NCBI GenBank assembly: GCA_964606085.1
Contig: CAZSFD010000025.1
Coordinates: 1 to 57,562, forward strand
Direction of reading: 5' to 3'
From: CAIQJJ01 sp964606085
GTDB taxonomy: Bacteria; Chloroflexota; Anaerolineae; Anaerolineales; UBA4823
Length of the DNA: 57,562 nucleotides
Shown here: in pieces, positions 1-7,752 of the stretch
How the letters are laid out: each line of letters starts with the position of its first letter
How positions within the stretch are numbered: the stretch's first letter is position 1
Translations under genes and position numbers: made by a program
The notes under the pieces: generated by a model
What the model saw: only the letters and a program-made list of their open reading frames with translations
What the model was told of the DNA's origin: nothing
Databases searched by the model: none

Positions 1-60
1 CCCTTCGCTAATTTCAGAAAAGGCGAAACACCAGTTTTAGATTTGGAATTGCTGAATTTA

Positions 61-112
61 CACGAATAAAAACCAAAAATTCGTGCAGATTGGTGTAATT
101 CGTGGTTTAGAG
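61..112. repeat. AT-rich intergenic palindromic repeat (ACGAAT type)
   Basis: CACGAAT at 61-67 pairs with ATTCGTG at 79-85, and a further ATTCGTG follows at about 98-104. The same ACGAAT/ATTCGT vocabulary recurs in the intergenic palindrome at 42415-42476, so this is probably a degraded copy of a dispersed element. The rest of 1-190 holds no gene that I can recognise. Confidence 0.5.
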
Positions 113-192
113 AGCAAGTAGCGGGAAGAGATCACGCTAACTCCCAAAGACCCCAAACACAGGCGCTATTGTGTCCATTTGCTTCCTATTCG

Positions 193-219
193 TTGACCCA
201 TTAGATTCGCGGTTATAAT
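193..219 (+). promoter_or_regulatory. Putative sigma-70 type promoter of fucI
   Basis: TTGACC at 193-198 and TATAAT at 214-219 resemble -35 and -10 boxes. The spacer is 15 bases, shorter than the usual 17, so the -35 assignment is less sure than the -10. The predicted transcription start falls near 226, just upstream of the palindromic operator. Confidence 0.5.
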
Positions 220-232
220 TACTTTACCCCAA

Positions 233-248
233 ATGGTAACGTTACCAT
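233..248. promoter_or_regulatory. LacI/GalR-type operator
   Basis: ATGGTAACGTTACCAT is a perfect 16-bp palindrome with a central CG, the form typical of LacI/GalR-family operators. It lies just downstream of the -10 box at 214-219 and 48 bases before the fucI start, so a bound repressor would block transcription. No LacI-family gene is present in the window. Confidence 0.65.
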
Positions 249-295
249 AATCAGCAATCAAAAATCAACAATCCCAAATCCCCAAGGAGTTCCCC

Positions 296-2074
296 ATGAA
301 CCGACTGATTGGCTCTCTCCCCAAGATCGGCATCCGCCCGACGATTGATGGCCGCCTGGGCGGCGTGCGCGAATCGCTCGAAGAACAGACGATGAACATG
401 GCCCGCCGCGTGGCCGCCTTCCTCAGCACCAACGTGCGCCACGCCAGCGGCGAGGCGGTCGAATGCGTCATCGCCGAACGCTGCATCGGCGGCGTGGCCG
501 AGGCCGCCCAATGCGCCGCCAAATTCGCCCGCGAAGGCGTGGGCGTCTCGCTCACGGTCACCCCCTGCTGGTGCTACGGCTCGGAGACGATGGATATGGA
601 CCCGCTGATGCCCAAGGCCGTGTGGGGCTTCAACGGCACCGAGCGCCCCGGCGCAGTCTACCTGGCCGCCGTGCTGGCCGCCCACAACCAGAAGGGCCTG
701 CCCGCCTTCGGCATCTACGGCCGCGATGTGCAGGATTCCGGCGACACGTCCATCCCCGCCGACGTGCAGGAGAAGCTGCTGCGCTTCGCCCGCGCCGGGC
801 TGGCCGCCGCCACGCTGCGCGGCAAAAGCTACCTTTCGATGGGCGGCGTCTCGATGGGCATCGCCGGTTCCATCGTTGACCAGCCCTTCTTCGAGAGTTA
901 TCTCGGTATGCGCGTGGAAGTGGTGGATATGTCTGAGTTTATCCGCCGCATGAACGAGGGCATCTACGACCCGGTGGAATTTGAGAAGGCCATGCAGTGG
1001 GTGAAGGCCAACTGCAAAGAAGGCCAAGACATCAACGCCCCCGAAAAGCAGCGCACGCGCGCCCAAAAAGACCAGGATTGGGAAAATTCGGTCAAGATGG
1101 CGCTGATCGCCCGCGATCTGCTGATTGGCAACCCGCGCCTGGCCGAACTGGGCTTTGGTGAAGAGTCCCACGGCCACAACGCCATCGCCGGCGGCTTCCA
1201 GGGCCAGCGCCATTGGACCGATTTCATGCCCAACGGCGATTTCCTCGAAGCGATTTTGAATTCCAGCTTCGACTGGAACGGCCTGCGCCAGCCTTACATC
1301 GTCGCCACTGAAAACGACGCCCTCAACGGCACGGCCATGCTCTTCGGCCACCTGCTCACCGGCGGGGCGCAAATCTTCGCCGACGTGCGTACCTATTGGA
1401 GCGCCGACGCCATCCAGCGTGTCACCGGCTACCGGCCCACCGGCCTGACCGAACAGGGCGTGCTGCACCTGATCAACTCCGGCCCGGCGGCGCTCGATGG
1501 CACCGGACAAATGGAAGTGGATGGCAAGCCCGCCATCAAACCCTGGTGGGATGTGACCGAAGCGGATGCCCAAAAATGCCTGGAGGCGGTCGAATGGTGC
1601 GCCTCCGACCTGGGCTATTTCCGCGGCGGCGGCTGGTCTACCGATTTTCTCACCCGCGGCGGCATGCCGGTGACGATGAGCCGCCTCAACCTGGTGAAAG
1701 GCCTCGGCCCCGCCTTGCAGTTGGCCGAAGGCTTCATCGTAGATTTGCCCGCCGAAGTCCATGCCAAATTGGACGAGCGCACCAGCCCCACCTGGCCCAC
1801 CACCTGGTTCGTGCCGCGCACCAATGGGCAGGGCGCGTTCCGTGATCCATACTCGGTGATGAACGCCTGGGGCGCCAATCACGGCGCCTTCGCCTACGGC
1901 CACATCGGCGCCGACCTGATCACGCTGGCTTCCATCCTGCGCATCCCCGTCTACATGCACAACGTGGATGACACCCAAATCTTCCGCCCCTCGGCCTGGA
2001 ACGCCTTCGGCACCGCCGACCTGGAAGGGGCTGATTTCCGGGCGTGTGCCAACTACGGGCCGCTGTATCGGTAG
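296..2074 (+). CDS. fucI: L-fucose isomerase
   Basis: This gene encodes a 592-residue cytoplasmic aldose-ketose isomerase that converts L-fucose to L-fuculose (often also D-arabinose to D-ribulose), the first step of fucose catabolism. The length matches the family (about 590). Candidate metal and catalytic residues are in the expected places: E339 in VATEND, D363 in FADVRTYW and H529 in ANHGAF, which correspond to E337, D361 and H528 of the E. coli enzyme as I remember them. The start is fixed by AAGGAG seven bases upstream of ATG 296. A LacI-type operator precedes it, suggesting sugar induction. No fuculokinase or aldolase follows directly, so the rest of the pathway must be elsewhere or differ. 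Confidence 0.95.
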   Translation: MNRLIGSLPKIGIRPTIDGRLGGVRESLEEQTMNMARRVAAFLSTNVRHASGEAVECVIAERCIGGVAEAAQCAAKFAREGVGVSLTVTPCWCYGSETMDMDPLMPKAVWGFNGTERPGAVYLAAVLAAHNQKGLPAFGIYGRDVQDSGDTSIPADVQEKLLRFARAGLAAATLRGKSYLSMGGVSMGIAGSIVDQPFFESYLGMRVEVVDMSEFIRRMNEGIYDPVEFEKAMQWVKANCKEGQDINAPEKQRTRAQKDQDWENSVKMALIARDLLIGNPRLAELGFGEESHGHNAIAGGFQGQRHWTDFMPNGDFLEAILNSSFDWNGLRQPYIVATENDALNGTAMLFGHLLTGGAQIFADVRTYWSADAIQRVTGYRPTGLTEQGVLHLINSGPAALDGTGQMEVDGKPAIKPWWDVTEADAQKCLEAVEWCASDLGYFRGGGWSTDFLTRGGMPVTMSRLNLVKGLGPALQLAEGFIVDLPAEVHAKLDERTSPTWPTTWFVPRTNGQGAFRDPYSVMNAWGANHGAFAYGHIGADLITLASILRIPVYMHNVDDTQIFRPSAWNAFGTADLEGADFRACANYGPLYR

Positions 2075-2104
2075 CCTTTCGATCAGGCTGATCTGAAAAT
2101 AGCC

Positions 2105-2174
2105 CCGTGGCGCAAGTCTCTGACTTGCGAGCGCTGAATTGCGCACGCTCGCAAACCAAAGGTTTGCGCCACGG
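2105..2174. repeat. Intergenic palindromic element (GTGGCGCAAG family)
   Basis: Outer arms CCGTGGCGCAA (2105-2115) and TTGCGCCACGG (2164-2174) enclose inner arms TTGCGAGCG (2125-2133) and CGCTCGCAA (2146-2154), giving a nested hairpin between fucI and the toxin-antitoxin pair. A half copy with the same CGTGGCGCAAGTCTC core is found near 3986-4009. It may also act as a weak terminator for fucI, though no T-run follows. Confidence 0.7.
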
Positions 2175-2199
2175 CGGCCAGCCCATTTCATCAACCCGC

Positions 2200-2228
2200 T
2201 TGTCGAATGACGCCACATGGCCTATAAT
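2200..2228 (+). promoter_or_regulatory. Promoter of the toxin-antitoxin pair
   Basis: TTGTCG (2200-2205), a 17-base spacer and a perfect TATAAT (2223-2228) form a good sigma-70-like promoter. The antitoxin ATG is at 2266 with AGGAGG upstream. Confidence 0.75.
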
Positions 2229-2265
2229 GTGTTCACAAGCAAACCCTATCGAACAGGAGGCAGCC

Positions 2266-2541
2266 ATGGGCGAATTGACCGTCGGTGTGCGCGAGTTGCG
2301 CAATAATCTGAGCACCTATTTACGCCGGGTAAAAGCAGGCGAGGTGGTCACAATCACCGAGCATGGGCAAGAAGTGGGCCGGATCATGCCGCCTGAAGTC
2401 AGCGTGGAAGAGCGGATGATGCAAATGGTTCGTTCTGGTCAGGCCGAATGGAATGGACAAAAACTGAAGCCGCGTATTCCCTCGGTGCGCAATACTGGCG
2501 ATAGTCTGATTTCGGATTTATTGGTCGATCTGCGCGAATGA
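2266..2541 (+). CDS. Phd/YefM-family (VapB-type) antitoxin
   Basis: A 91-residue protein. The N-terminal part (VGVRELRNNLSTYLRRVKAG, then VVTITEHGQEVGRI) is the conserved Phd/YefM fold, which binds operator DNA as a dimer. The C-terminal part is the less conserved toxin-neutralising tail. The ATG at 2266 is preferred over upstream starts because GGAGGCAGCC lies directly before it. Its stop overlaps the start of the PIN toxin by four bases (ATGA), the usual antitoxin-first order, so synthesis is coupled. Autoregulation of the promoter at 2200-2228 is likely from family knowledge. Confidence 0.9.
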   Translation: MGELTVGVRELRNNLSTYLRRVKAGEVVTITEHGQEVGRIMPPEVSVEERMMQMVRSGQAEWNGQKLKPRIPSVRNTGDSLISDLLVDLRE

Positions 2542-2969
2542 ACATTTATCTTGATTCAAGCGCATTTCTAAAACAGTATGTCGAAGAGCCTGGTTCGGCA
2601 GATGTGCGCGAATGGGTGCAAAACGCCACCTGGCTTGCTTCATCGCAAATTGCACGAGCTGAGATAGCCGCTGCCATGGCGAAATCGGTGCGGGTGGGGC
2701 ATCTTTCAAAAACGGATGCCTGGCAAGCCCTGGTGGATTTTCGCCAGGATTGGCCGACATACTTTCAGTTGAAGGTTTCTGAAGCGTTGATTGCCCGCGC
2801 CGATGAATTGGCCTGGGAAATGGGCTTGCGCGGTTATGATGCTGTGCATTTGGCTTCGGCTGAACACTGGCAGAAAACGATCAATGAGCCGGTCATTGTC
2901 GCCACCTTTGATCGTGAACTCTGGAAAGCCGCGCAAGCCTCTGGCTTGCGGGTTTTGCCCGAAAAATAG
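2538..2969 (+). CDS. VapC-like PIN-domain toxin ribonuclease
   Basis: A 143-residue PIN-domain protein, a Mg-dependent RNase that usually cleaves tRNA or rRNA when freed from its antitoxin. The acidic active-site set is visible: D6 in IYLDSSAFLK, E42 in RAEIAAAM, D101 in GYDAVHLASA and D125 in TFDRELW. The ATG overlaps the antitoxin stop (ATGA at 2538-2541). Length and residues look intact, so the toxin is probably functional. The RNA target cannot be told from sequence. Confidence 0.9.
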   Translation: MNIYLDSSAFLKQYVEEPGSADVREWVQNATWLASSQIARAEIAAAMAKSVRVGHLSKTDAWQALVDFRQDWPTYFQLKVSEALIARADELAWEMGLRGYDAVHLASAEHWQKTINEPVIVATFDRELWKAAQASGLRVLPEK

Positions 2970-2991
2970 ATTGATTCTTGGAGGAGCTTAC

Positions 2992-3906
2992 ATGGAAATC
3001 GAAAACATCACTTACCTGGGCTGGAATTGTGTTCGCCTTTCCAACAGTGTGGTTGACCTGGTCGTCACGCAAGATGTGGGGCCACGGGTGATCCGCTTTG
3101 GCTTTGTTGGCGGGGCCAATGAGTTTAAGGAATATACTGAAATGGCCGGGCTGACCGGCGGCGACGAGTGGCGCATCTACGGCGGCCACCGCCTGTGGCA
3201 CGCTCCCGAAATCAAGCCGCGCACTTACTTCCCCGATAATTTCCCGGTGAAAATTGAAACGGTGGGCGATTTTGTGCGCGTGACGCCCCCTGAAGAAACC
3301 AGCAATGGCATCCAGAAGCAGCTCGACATCCAAATTTTGGGCGAGACGGCGCAGGTGAAGGTGACGCACCGCCTGACCAATACCGGCGTCTGGCCGGTGG
3401 AACTGGCGATCTGGTGTCTGTCGGTGATGGATGTCGGCGGCGTGGCGATCATCCCTGTGCCGCCGCGCGGGCCGCACACCGAGTTCCTGCTGCCCACGCA
3501 CTCGATGACGATGTGGGCCTACACCAACATGGCTGATCCGCGCTGGACGTGGGGCGAAAAGTTCATTCTGCTGCGCCACAGCCCCAAAGACCAGTGGCCG
3601 CAGAAATTCGGCATGTCTGTTCCCGATGGCTGGGCGGCCTACGCTCATGGCGGGCGGTTGTTCGTCAAGCAGGCCGCCTACATCCCCGGCGCGCCCTACC
3701 CCGATAACGGCTGTTCGATGGAATTTTTCACCAGCAATGAGATGCTCGAAGTCGAATCGCTCAGCCCCATGTTGACGCTCGAACCCGGTCAGAGCGCCGA
3801 GCAGGTGGAAACGTGGACGCTGCTCAACGACATTCCCCAACCCAACAGTGAGGCCGATGTGGTGGCCAAGGTGCTGCCGGCGTTGCAAGCGGCGCTGGCA
3901 AAGTAA
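2992..3906 (+). CDS. DUF4380-like conserved protein (galactose-mutarotase-like fold suspected)
   Basis: A 304-residue soluble protein with no signal peptide. The start is ATG 2992, with GGAGGAG about 8 bases upstream; a longer frame reaching into vapC is spurious. The N-terminal region (TYLGWNCVRLSNSVVDLVV, then GPRVIRFGF) and the segment YGGHRLWHAPE look like the DUF4380/aldose-epimerase-like beta-sandwich proteins found next to sugar genes in Chloroflexota. Function is not established; carbohydrate binding or anomer interconversion is an inference from fold and from neighbours (fucI and URO-D). It lies 22 bases after vapC but probably belongs to the sugar genes. Confidence 0.6.
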   Translation: MEIENITYLGWNCVRLSNSVVDLVVTQDVGPRVIRFGFVGGANEFKEYTEMAGLTGGDEWRIYGGHRLWHAPEIKPRTYFPDNFPVKIETVGDFVRVTPPEETSNGIQKQLDIQILGETAQVKVTHRLTNTGVWPVELAIWCLSVMDVGGVAIIPVPPRGPHTEFLLPTHSMTMWAYTNMADPRWTWGEKFILLRHSPKDQWPQKFGMSVPDGWAAYAHGGRLFVKQAAYIPGAPYPDNGCSMEFFTSNEMLEVESLSPMLTLEPGQSAEQVETWTLLNDIPQPNSEADVVAKVLPALQAALAK

Positions 3907-3927
3907 ACCCATTCCCCCTGGCCTTTG

Positions 3928-3968
3928 AACAAAGCCACCCTCATCGCCATGATGAGGGTGGCTTTGTT
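3928..3968 (+). terminator. Stem-loop terminator between convergent genes
   Basis: An 18-bp stem (3928-3945 with 3951-3968) with a five-base loop follows the DUF4380-like gene by 22 bases. The T-run is weak (TTTGTTGTTGG). It could serve both convergent genes. Confidence 0.65.
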
Positions 3969-3985
3969 GTTGGTATGAAAACCGT

Positions 3986-4014
3986 ACGTGGCGCAAGTCT
4001 CCGACTTGATAAAT
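3986..4014. repeat. Half copy of the GTGGCGCAAG palindromic element
   Basis: CGTGGCGCAAGTCTCCGACT repeats the left arm of the element at 2105-2174 with one change, and ends against the stop codon of the URO-D gene. Only one arm is present. Confidence 0.6.
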
Positions 4015-5271
4015 CTACCGAGCAGCTTTGACCGCTTCGTACAACGCCAACAAATTTTCGGTTGGTGTGCGCGCCTGCACATTGTGAACGGGATTGAAAA
4101 CAAAACCGCCCCCCGCACCGAAGATTTCGATGCGTTCCTTCACCTCGGCGCGGATTTGTTCGGGCGTGCCGAAGGGCAGCGTGTTTTGCGTATCCACCCC
4201 GCCGCCCCAAAACGTGAGTTGATCACCAAAGCGCTCTTTCAGGCCGCGGGCGTCCATGCCGGCGGCGGTGGTCTGGACGGGGTTGAGGATGTCGAAACCG
4301 GCTTCGATAAAATCGGGGATGAAGGCGACGACAGAACCGCACGAATGAATAAAGGTCTTCCAGGGGGTGTGGGCGTGAACCCAGTCGTTGACGGCTTTGT
4401 GGAAGGGCTTGTACAGGTCGCGGTAGGCTTTGGGCGAGATGAACGGGCCCGCTTGCGTGCCGAAATCGGTGCCGGTGATGAAGACGGCGGCGACACGCTC
4501 GCCGACCACCCCGGCGACCTTCGCCAAATTGGCGATGCCAATCTCACACTGGCGCTCGAACACCTGCCAGACGTACTCGCGGCGGGTCTTGGTAGACATA
4601 TACCATTCGGCGATGTCGCGGATGCCGCGCGGCTGCTTCACCCACGGCACAGGAACAAGGGCAATATCGCCAAAGGCCGTGCCGCCGAAGTTAGCCAGGA
4701 TGGCGCGGTCACTTTCAGCGGCCAGGCGCTGGTATTCATGGGCGAAGTGCGCCAGGTCAGCATCGGAGATGGGGCCAAATTCTTGCAGGTTGTCGGCGGG
4801 GTCGAGGGTGGCGTCGTCAATGGGCGGCTGGCGCACCAGCGTGTCGAAGTAGTAGCCGCCAGCCGGCATGTGACCGCTGGGCGGGGCAGATTTGTCACCT
4901 TCGGGGTACATCAGCAGGCTGCCATCGGGTTCGGGGTCGGTATTGAAACCTTCAGGCACCAGCACCGGCGTGCCGTTGAAATTCCACTCCTTCCAGTTCT
5001 GGTTGGGAAAGCCAAACATGGTGCGCGGCCCGCCCAGGCCCACCACATCCACCCCCAGGGCATCGAGCAGGTCGGGCGCAGCCTCGCCGAGCATTTGATA
5101 CGGCTCCGTCACCTTCACGGGCGTTCCGGGCGCATCCAGACCAAGCGCCTGGCGCAGGGCATAGATGGAGACAACGCTCATCCCGGTCACGGCGCTGCCG
5201 CCCAGGTCGAGCGGCACACGGTCGGGTGGTTGGTGATTCAAAGCAGCGATCAGGCGTTGATATGAGTTCAT
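4015..5271 (-). CDS. Uroporphyrinogen decarboxylase (URO-D/MtaA) family protein
   Basis: A 418-residue cytoplasmic protein with the TIM-barrel URO-D fold. RLIAALNHQPPDRVPLDLGG is the usual family opening, and FIHSCGSV carries the H-x-C zinc-ligand motif of the methyltransferase-like branch (MtaA/CmuA type) rather than true heme-pathway HemE. The C-terminus FNPVHNVQARTPTENLLALY is also typical. Members near sugar-isomerase genes are common in Chloroflexota, but their substrate is unknown. The start has AGGAGG upstream and a TATAAT at 5292-5297 (minus strand), giving a leader of only about 15 bases. A paralogue lies at 42508-43596. Confidence 0.8.
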   Translation of the reverse strand: MNSYQRLIAALNHQPPDRVPLDLGGSAVTGMSVVSIYALRQALGLDAPGTPVKVTEPYQMLGEAAPDLLDALGVDVVGLGGPRTMFGFPNQNWKEWNFNGTPVLVPEGFNTDPEPDGSLLMYPEGDKSAPPSGHMPAGGYYFDTLVRQPPIDDATLDPADNLQEFGPISDADLAHFAHEYQRLAAESDRAILANFGGTAFGDIALVPVPWVKQPRGIRDIAEWYMSTKTRREYVWQVFERQCEIGIANLAKVAGVVGERVAAVFITGTDFGTQAGPFISPKAYRDLYKPFHKAVNDWVHAHTPWKTFIHSCGSVVAFIPDFIEAGFDILNPVQTTAAGMDARGLKERFGDQLTFWGGGVDTQNTLPFGTPEQIRAEVKERIEIFGAGGGFVFNPVHNVQARTPTENLLALYEAVKAAR

Positions 5272-5291
5272 TGGGGTACCTCCTGGCCGAA

Positions 5292-5297
5292 ATTATA
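5292..5297 (-). promoter_or_regulatory. -10 box of the URO-D gene
   Basis: ATTATA on the plus strand is TATAAT on the minus strand, 20 bases before the ATG at 5271. No convincing -35 box is visible. Confidence 0.5.
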
Positions 5298-5316
5298 CCC
5301 CCGGCCTCAGAATCAC

Positions 5317-5346
5317 GAGAGCCAGGCCCACCGCAGCCTGGCTCTC
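5317..5346. repeat. 11-bp perfect stem-loop
   Basis: GAGAGCCAGGC (5317-5327) pairs with GCCTGGCTCTC (5336-5346) around an 8-base loop. It has no T-run on either strand. It sits upstream of the minus-strand URO-D promoter and just before a plus-strand RBS/mini-ORF. Its role is unknown. Confidence 0.55.
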
Positions 5347-5365
5347 ACAACAAGGAGGAGAAGAA

Positions 5366-5386
5366 ATGTTTACCGCAACGATATGA
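5366..5386 (+). other. Six-codon mini-ORF with a strong RBS
   Basis: AAGGAGGAG at 5352-5360 precedes ATG 5366, which opens a 6-residue frame (MFTATI) ending in TGA then TAG. No plus-strand gene continues after it. It could be a leader-peptide relic or the decapitated start of a lost gene. The rest of 5387-5471 shows nothing recognisable. Confidence 0.3.
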
Positions 5387-5471
5387 TAGCACGCCCTCCG
5401 CTTTTGCGCTTGACGCCTGCCCTATGATTACCCCACGATGGGCTTGCGGTTTTGTAATTGTGGCCTTCAAA

Positions 5472-6476
5472 CTATCCCATAACCGGCACCGGCTGCGGCG
5501 CGACAACGCATTGTTGGTACCACGCCACCATATCGGCCAGGCTGTCGCGCAGCGGGCGGGCCTGATAGCCCAACGCTGCCGCGGCTTTAGCGTGGCTGAT
5601 GTTGGCATTGCTGCGCAAAGTCTCCAGCGAATAGGGCGTGAAGCGCGGTTTGACCCGCGCCAGGCGGTAATAGGCTGGCATCACCCGCGCCGCCAGGTGC
5701 GCCAGGCCAAAGGGAATTTTGATGCGCGGGAACTTGCGCCCGGTCAATTCCCACAACGTATCTACCAGGTGGCGCACACTGAGATGCTCGCCCGACAGAA
5801 TGTACGTTTCGCCGCAGCAGCCATGCTCCGCCGCCAGGATCATTCCAGTTGCCACATCGCGCACGTCCACGAAATCGTACGCGCCATCCACGTAAAATTG
5901 CGGCTTCGCTTTCACGCAGCCCAGCACAATCTCACCAATTTCTGAGCGACGGAAATCGTACGGCCCCACTACGCCCGTGGGGCACACGATCACCGCATCC
6001 ATGCCCTGGTTGACCGCTGCCAGCACGCGCAGCGAGGCTTCTGCTTTGGAGCGGTCGTACGCGCCCACGGGATTGTTGGGATCGAAGGGGATGGTTTCGT
6101 CAACGACCGCGCCATGTGGCACGCGTTGGATGGCGTGAATGGAACTGGTGTAGATCATGCGCCGCACGCCCGCCTGCAGCGAGGCCAGCATCACATTCAA
6201 CGTCCCCTCCACATTCACACGATGCACCATTTCGTTGCGCCCCGGCATGATCGAAATCATCCCCGCCAGATGAAACACACGATCCACGCCGCGCAGCGCC
6301 GGGCCGAGGCTGGCCAGGTCGAGGACATCGCCGCGCACGATGTCCACAGCTACGCCTTGCAGGGGCGCATCATCCTCGCCACGCCACAACAACGCCCGCA
6401 CCTGCTCCCCCCGCGCCACCAGCGCACGCACCAACACATTGCCAATATGCCCTGTCGCACCCGTCACCAGAATCAT
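5472..6476 (-). CDS. NAD-dependent epimerase/dehydratase (extended SDR)
   Basis: A 334-residue extended short-chain dehydrogenase. The Rossmann glycine motif is VTGATGHIGN near residues 4-13; the catalytic triad appears as the Ser of YTSSIHA (about 110) and Y-x-x-x-K in GAYDRSKAE (about 144-148). ATG 6476 is preferred over the ATG five codons upstream because GGAGGG sits at the right distance from it. The C-terminal half (LSGEHLSVRHLVDTL) resembles dihydroflavonol-reductase/sugar-epimerase-like proteins. The true substrate is unknown: a sugar nucleotide or a 3-hydroxy group are both possible. Confidence 0.85.
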   Translation of the reverse strand: MILVTGATGHIGNVLVRALVARGEQVRALLWRGEDDAPLQGVAVDIVRGDVLDLASLGPALRGVDRVFHLAGMISIMPGRNEMVHRVNVEGTLNVMLASLQAGVRRMIYTSSIHAIQRVPHGAVVDETIPFDPNNPVGAYDRSKAEASLRVLAAVNQGMDAVIVCPTGVVGPYDFRRSEIGEIVLGCVKAKPQFYVDGAYDFVDVRDVATGMILAAEHGCCGETYILSGEHLSVRHLVDTLWELTGRKFPRIKIPFGLAHLAARVMPAYYRLARVKPRFTPYSLETLRSNANISHAKAAAALGYQARPLRDSLADMVAWYQQCVVAPQPVPVMG

Positions 6477-6566
6477 ACAGCCCTCCAGCATTCAAAAGAT
6501 TGGATAGGTATTGTAGTGAGTTTGCCGAAATGGACAACACACACTTTCGTTAGATTGAGTCATTGG

Positions 6567-6704
6567 CTACGGCACCACCAGGTGGGTACGGCGCGCCGAC
6601 AGACCTATGGTTGCCAGCGAACCGGCGTTGAAGGCCAGGTAATCGCTTTCCACGCCGTCGCTGAAAACCACGCCGCCTTCAGGAATATGCGACTCCAATC
6701 GCAA
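6567..6704 (-). pseudogene. Coding remnant, C-terminus resembling an ATP-NAD kinase-like protein
   Basis: Directly after the TAG stop of the NmrA-like gene (6705-6707) and in the same frame, the minus strand encodes LRLESHIPEGGVVFSDGVES followed by DYLAFNAGSLATIGLSARRT and HLVVP, then TAG at 6567-6569. The segment is about 45 codons, has no start codon or RBS, and has the look of real protein (periodic hydrophobics, a GG-V-F-DG-E-D motif). It recalls the end of ATP-NAD/AcoX kinase-family proteins, but that identity is tentative. It is probably the tail of a gene lost by deletion when the NmrA-like gene arrived. The remaining 6477-6566 holds nothing recognisable. Confidence 0.4.
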
Positions 6705-7652
6705 CTATTGATTGCTCTGATAGGCGGCGCGGCGGTCTTTGCGGCGGGCAAGTTCGCTGGTGTAGTGGCGTCCGAGCGTGTCGGCGTGTTCGGTGATCCA
6801 GTCCGTCAGGCGGGTGTGGCCGGCAGGCGGCGCGGCGGTGTAGAGCAAATCGGCCATCAGGCCCTCGATTTCATCGTGCGTGATCATCACATCCCCCACC
6901 AGCGCGCCGATAATGCGCCCGGCGAAATAACCCGCCTGGGGCGGCACGCCGATGATCGGCGTCTTCACGCCAATCAGTCGGGCAATGACAGCGGCCAATT
7001 CGCGGTAGGTAAAAGTCTCTGGCCCAATAGCATCTATGATGACATTTTGGCGGCTGGCGCCCTGCTGCACGGCCAGATCGGCCAGGTCTTCGACGTAAAT
7101 GGGTTGCAGGCGGTAGCCCCCATCGCCAAAGACGCCGAAAACTGGCAGGTGGCGCAAAGCCCAGGCAATGTTGTTGATCAGGATATCTTCGCGGCCAAAT
7201 AACACCGTGGGCCGCAAAATGGCATATGCAAGGCCCGATTGGATCAACGCCTGCTCCAATTTGGCCTTGCCCGCAAAGTATTCGAGCGGCGATGCGAGCG
7301 ACGGATTGGTGATGCTGACATGGACGAGGCGCTCGACGCCAGCCTGTTTGGCGGCCTCGAATAAGGCCAGCGTATTGCGCACGGCATCGGCATGTTTGAA
7401 CAAGGGGTGATTGAAGCGCACCCAATAGGTGTTGTACAGCACCTGCACACCTTCGAGCGAACGAGCCAGTGCGCCAGGGTTGTCGAAATGGTATGGCTGG
7501 GCCTTGATCTGACCGCCAAATTCGTTGGCGCGGTCAATCGAATTGGTGAGGGTGATCACCGTCTGCCCGGCGGCCAGCAGCTTACGGGCGATATATTTGC
7601 CCGAATAGCCAAAGGCCCCGGTGACGGCATGGCAAAGGATGGGTGAAGCCAT
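6705..7652 (-). CDS. NmrA-like NAD(P)-binding protein (atypical SDR)
   Basis: A 315-residue atypical SDR. The N-terminal VTGAFGYSGKYIARKLLAAG is the NAD(P)-binding loop (GxxGxxG type). HVSITNPSLASPLEYFAGKA contains Ser and a YFAGK segment at the usual catalytic positions, and ILRPTVLFGREDILINNIAW is the family substrate-loop region. Such proteins include complex I assembly factors (NDUFA9-like), sugar epimerases and redox sensors, so the role stays open. A GGAGA-like RBS (AGGAGACTTGCG) precedes the ATG. Confidence 0.8.
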   Translation of the reverse strand: MASPILCHAVTGAFGYSGKYIARKLLAAGQTVITLTNSIDRANEFGGQIKAQPYHFDNPGALARSLEGVQVLYNTYWVRFNHPLFKHADAVRNTLALFEAAKQAGVERLVHVSITNPSLASPLEYFAGKAKLEQALIQSGLAYAILRPTVLFGREDILINNIAWALRHLPVFGVFGDGGYRLQPIYVEDLADLAVQQGASRQNVIIDAIGPETFTYRELAAVIARLIGVKTPIIGVPPQAGYFAGRIIGALVGDVMITHDEIEGLMADLLYTAAPPAGHTRLTDWITEHADTLGRHYTSELARRKDRRAAYQSNQ

Positions 7653-7691
7653 CGCAAGTCTCCTTCCTAAACAAGTCCACCATTAACAAAT

Positions 7692-7721
7692 AAGCCCCCA
7701 GGGTTTCCACCCTCGGGGCTT
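7692..7721 (-). terminator. Terminator of fmdB
   Basis: AAGCCCC (7692-7698) pairs with GGGGCTT (7715-7721), extended inside by AGGGT/ACCCT. On the minus strand the stem is followed by ATTTGTTAA. It lies about 30 bases after the fmdB stop. Confidence 0.65.
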
Positions 7722-7752
7722 GTAAGGATACTGTTGATCAACCGGCCGTCAA

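Noticed and set aside
251..2218. Long 655-residue minus-strand frame opposite fucI
   Set aside because: It is the antisense shadow of a clear fucI gene: Gly/Ala/His-rich composition, no family motif and no RBS.
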